Of a stretch of DNA of 64,000 bases, positions 61,501-64,000 are shown in pieces. The stretch is from NCBI GenBank assembly GCA_022747635.1, contig JAKTNV010000014.1, positions 12,803,110 to 12,867,109 on the forward strand, given 5' to 3'. The stretch comes from Hetaerina americana. Its lineage: Eukaryota > Arthropoda > Insecta > Odonata > Calopterygidae. Each line of letters opens with the position of its first letter. The first letter of the stretch is position 1. Position numbers and translations under genes: made by a program. The notes beneath the pieces are model-generated. The model made no database searches. It saw nothing but the letters and a program-made list of their open reading frames with translations, and had not been told where the DNA came from.

Positions 61501-62789
61501 AATTGTCTATCCCTATCGTACTCAGCCCTTATTCAACACACTCCTTTAATAGGATCAATTTATTCTCTTGAATAACTTCAAGAAGTCCACGAAACACAAA
61601 TACAGCCTAGTTGTATTTCATAATCTTTTTAACCAGTAACTTCATTGATGCAATGACATCACTCGCACCCTTCCCCTTTCCTTACTCATAACTTTACATC
61701 TGATTTTATTACTTGATATCATCACCCTTCCAAACTAGAACAAAATTAGCCACTGAGAGCTCATGAAGGTTCCTTGTAGGTATAAGCTATAGCTAGTCAT
61801 CGCTCGGAAATTCAACTAATCATGCAAAATTTGGCTTAATAGGGTGTAATATTGGTTCAATTTCTATAAACTTCAATTTCAATGCTCTTCAGCAATTTCA
61901 AATATTTAGCATAAATACAATTATTGTAATGCTGAAACTCATTTTTAAGTTAGGCAGCAACCAACAAAAAATGTGTTTTTGCTTTCCATACGCCACTGGT
62001 AGCACCCTCTTGGGAGCCCACTAAACCCATGTTTTACCTTTGTTTCTTGGGAGCCATAAGCGCCATAGTTTACCAACAATGCTCCAGGTGGACAAAACTG
62101 GGTAGCTTTCAAGTTAGCAAGAAGGTTTAAGTTAAAACGCTAATCCAGCATGCATCAATCTACACGGTTGACAGTGACATTGGCATAAGAGTTATGCCCT
62201 CCTAACTTAATAAGGGGTCTTAAATTTGACACCACTGAAGAATTTTCATAGGTAATGCTTAACGGGTTTCAATTGTATCATCACTTCTCAAAAAATACGA
62301 AGCCTTGTCAATTATAAACTAAGTTTAACAAAAATGTAAAACCATATTTACCACTATACCTATAGGAACTACCCATATTTACCAACTAAAACACTTTCCA
62401 TTTATTAAATAAGTATTACTTTAGTAGCACACTGAATATTTGATTCACATGCAGTACCTGTCTGTCAAATGAAAGGTTGAATAAAATCACTCAATACTTT
62501 ATTTTACCATCCAAAGTCAACAATGAGTCATGAAATAAGGAATTCATCCAAAATCTAAGAACATTATCAACCAATGCATTATTTTAACCGGAAATATGCA
62601 AACACTAAAATGAAAAATTAGTGTAATTAATATCAATAACCAGTAGCTTTGATTAACAATGGGTGGCATTTTTGAGCAAATGATTAATATTAAGCTGATT
62701 TATTTATTTAATATAAAAATTGCCTTGAATTTTGGATAGATAGAAAAATGTCTACAAGTTAAGAATAGAATCATCAGCTATCGCAGTTA
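61501..62789. other. Intron or upstream sequence, nothing recognised
   Basis: AT-rich. The RT relic may extend into 61501-61780 but no motif was clear. Confidence 0.35.
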
Positions 62790-63035
62790 TCAACTGAAAG
62801 CTTGGTTTGATAGGCGAGGGTTAAGCTAACCTGATACCTAGCCCAATGGCATGTGAAATTCCCACATTCATTGTATGGGTACAAATTCCTTTCTTTTTGC
62901 CACCTGTGGTTTCCCAGCAAAATTGGATACCCATAAAATGTCACAGCGTTGGTAAATTTGAGGGTGTCTAAAGGTGTCACCCAGAATCGAATTCATTATC
63001 TCTAGTTGGTAGTGCAGTGCTCTAAAACTACTAAA
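62790..63035 (-). mobile_element. tRNA-derived SINE, family B, copy 2
   Basis: On the minus strand: TTTTAGAGCACTGCACTACC, then GAATTCGATTCTGGGTGAC (a good box B), a body with GGGTATCCAATTTTGCTGGG and GAAACCACAGG, and an end reading CGCCTATCAAACCAAGC. It shares order and spacing with the 12.3-kb copy. The tRNA part is better kept here. Confidence 0.55.
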
Positions 63036-64000
63036 AAAGGGCTAAAAAAGCCAAATCCATCTCAAAATAAATAGATAAGAAATGAAAAAAGTCCTGCATA
63101 TTCATATTTTGATCAGTGCAAGATATTATAATTTCATTTCAGAGCATTGACTTGCAATAGTATTGGAATTTTTCTCCTGATAACGCATTTTTAGTTACAT
63201 CACTTAAAGAGGATAAAACTAGTTATTCTCATGATAAAATAATAATAAGATAACTATTGAATCAAAATAAATAATTCTGGTCAGATAGTTAACAATCTAA
63301 CACAATTCTGGAGTAGACCAATTAATTATAGCCAGAAGTTCATCACATGGTTTCATCATATTGTTCAAACGACAAAGGCTTAAATCCAAAAAATGTTTTA
63401 GACAATTTAAACGACTTTGTTGAAGAAAAAACAAAATAAGTTAAAATTCTCATTGTAAATTAAAATAACAAAATGTATTCAATCTTTAGATAACAACAAT
63501 GCTTATATACATATATATACACAGTAACACATCATATAATAGCTACTTTTTCACTAATGCCAACATGGAAATTGTTAAACCTACAACTAATAACATTTAG
63601 GAAATATAACACTAACACAGCCTATTCTAATAAGACCACCAATAACATAGGTTTTTTAACTAAATCTTAAATACTTGTCAAATCTAAAACATTATTTCGA
63701 GCCAATAACACAACATACACTTTGCCTGAATGGCCAATACCACTACCATATTTAGTAATGCCATTTAAAATGATTAAAATTTTTCAAATTCTGATAATTG
63801 GATGTAAAGTCATGGTTTCTTCAGAGTAGAGTAGTCTCGTCCTCATATTAAACAGCAGTCTGATTATAGCAAAAAAAATCCTTGAAAATTTGCAAAAATA
63901 CCTTTAGAACTACCTATTATCATAATTTATCAAGTATTTACTTGGTGTTAAAACACCCAGCTAACTCCACCTACATCTATTTAACTTAGAGTCTAAGTCA
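63036..64000. other. AT-rich end of window, nothing recognised
   Basis: No exon or repeat identified. A short AT-type run (ATATACATATATATACA) lies near 63505-63522. Confidence 0.4.

Overview
The window comes from an animal nuclear genome, almost certainly an arthropod and most likely an insect. It is AT-rich, with long introns, GT-AG splice sites, many Tc1/mariner relics, tRNA-derived SINEs, TTAA-flanked MITEs and a Penelope-like fragment. The species cannot be named from the sequence.

There is one host gene, on the minus strand. It is transportin-1 (karyopherin beta-2), the nuclear import receptor for PY-NLS cargoes. Fifteen exons from 55946 down to 7558 encode 705 residues ending in YGV and a TGA stop. 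Every exon was placed by protein similarity, by GT/AG borders and by agreement of reading phase across each junction. The first 200 or so residues and the promoter are not seen and probably lie beyond position 64000. The exons cluster at 44.6-51.1 kb. The last five are spread over 35 kb, with introns of 6.4, 11.5 and 14.8 kb. A consensus splice donor lies 56 nt after the stop, so the 3' UTR may contain an intron.

Layout: 1-7557, 3' UTR or 3' flank with an inverted tRNA-SINE dimer (5.7-6.4 kb). 7.6-9.2 kb, the last two exons with a Penelope-like foldback carrying a hammerhead-ribozyme motif between them. 9.2-24 kb, a large intron with mariner, maT-like and SINE copies. 24-35.6 kb, a large intron with a piggyBac-like MITE. 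35.7-42 kb, an intron with two mariner relics and a maT-like element. 42-51.1 kb, the exon cluster with a second TTAA MITE, a perfect 90-bp palindrome, two SINEs and a mariner with a full-length transposase frame. 51-56 kb, an intron with an old mariner. 56-64 kb, upstream intron with a LINE reverse-transcriptase relic and a SINE.

The most unusual items are: (1) a 623-bp foldback with a perfect 13-bp target duplication and a hammerhead-like core; (2) a 630-bp head-to-head dimer of a tRNA-derived repeat with a perfect 12-bp target duplication; (3) a perfect 43-bp-arm palindrome that resembles the Penelope-like tip. No convincing previously unknown multi-gene system was found; the novelty here is in the repeats.
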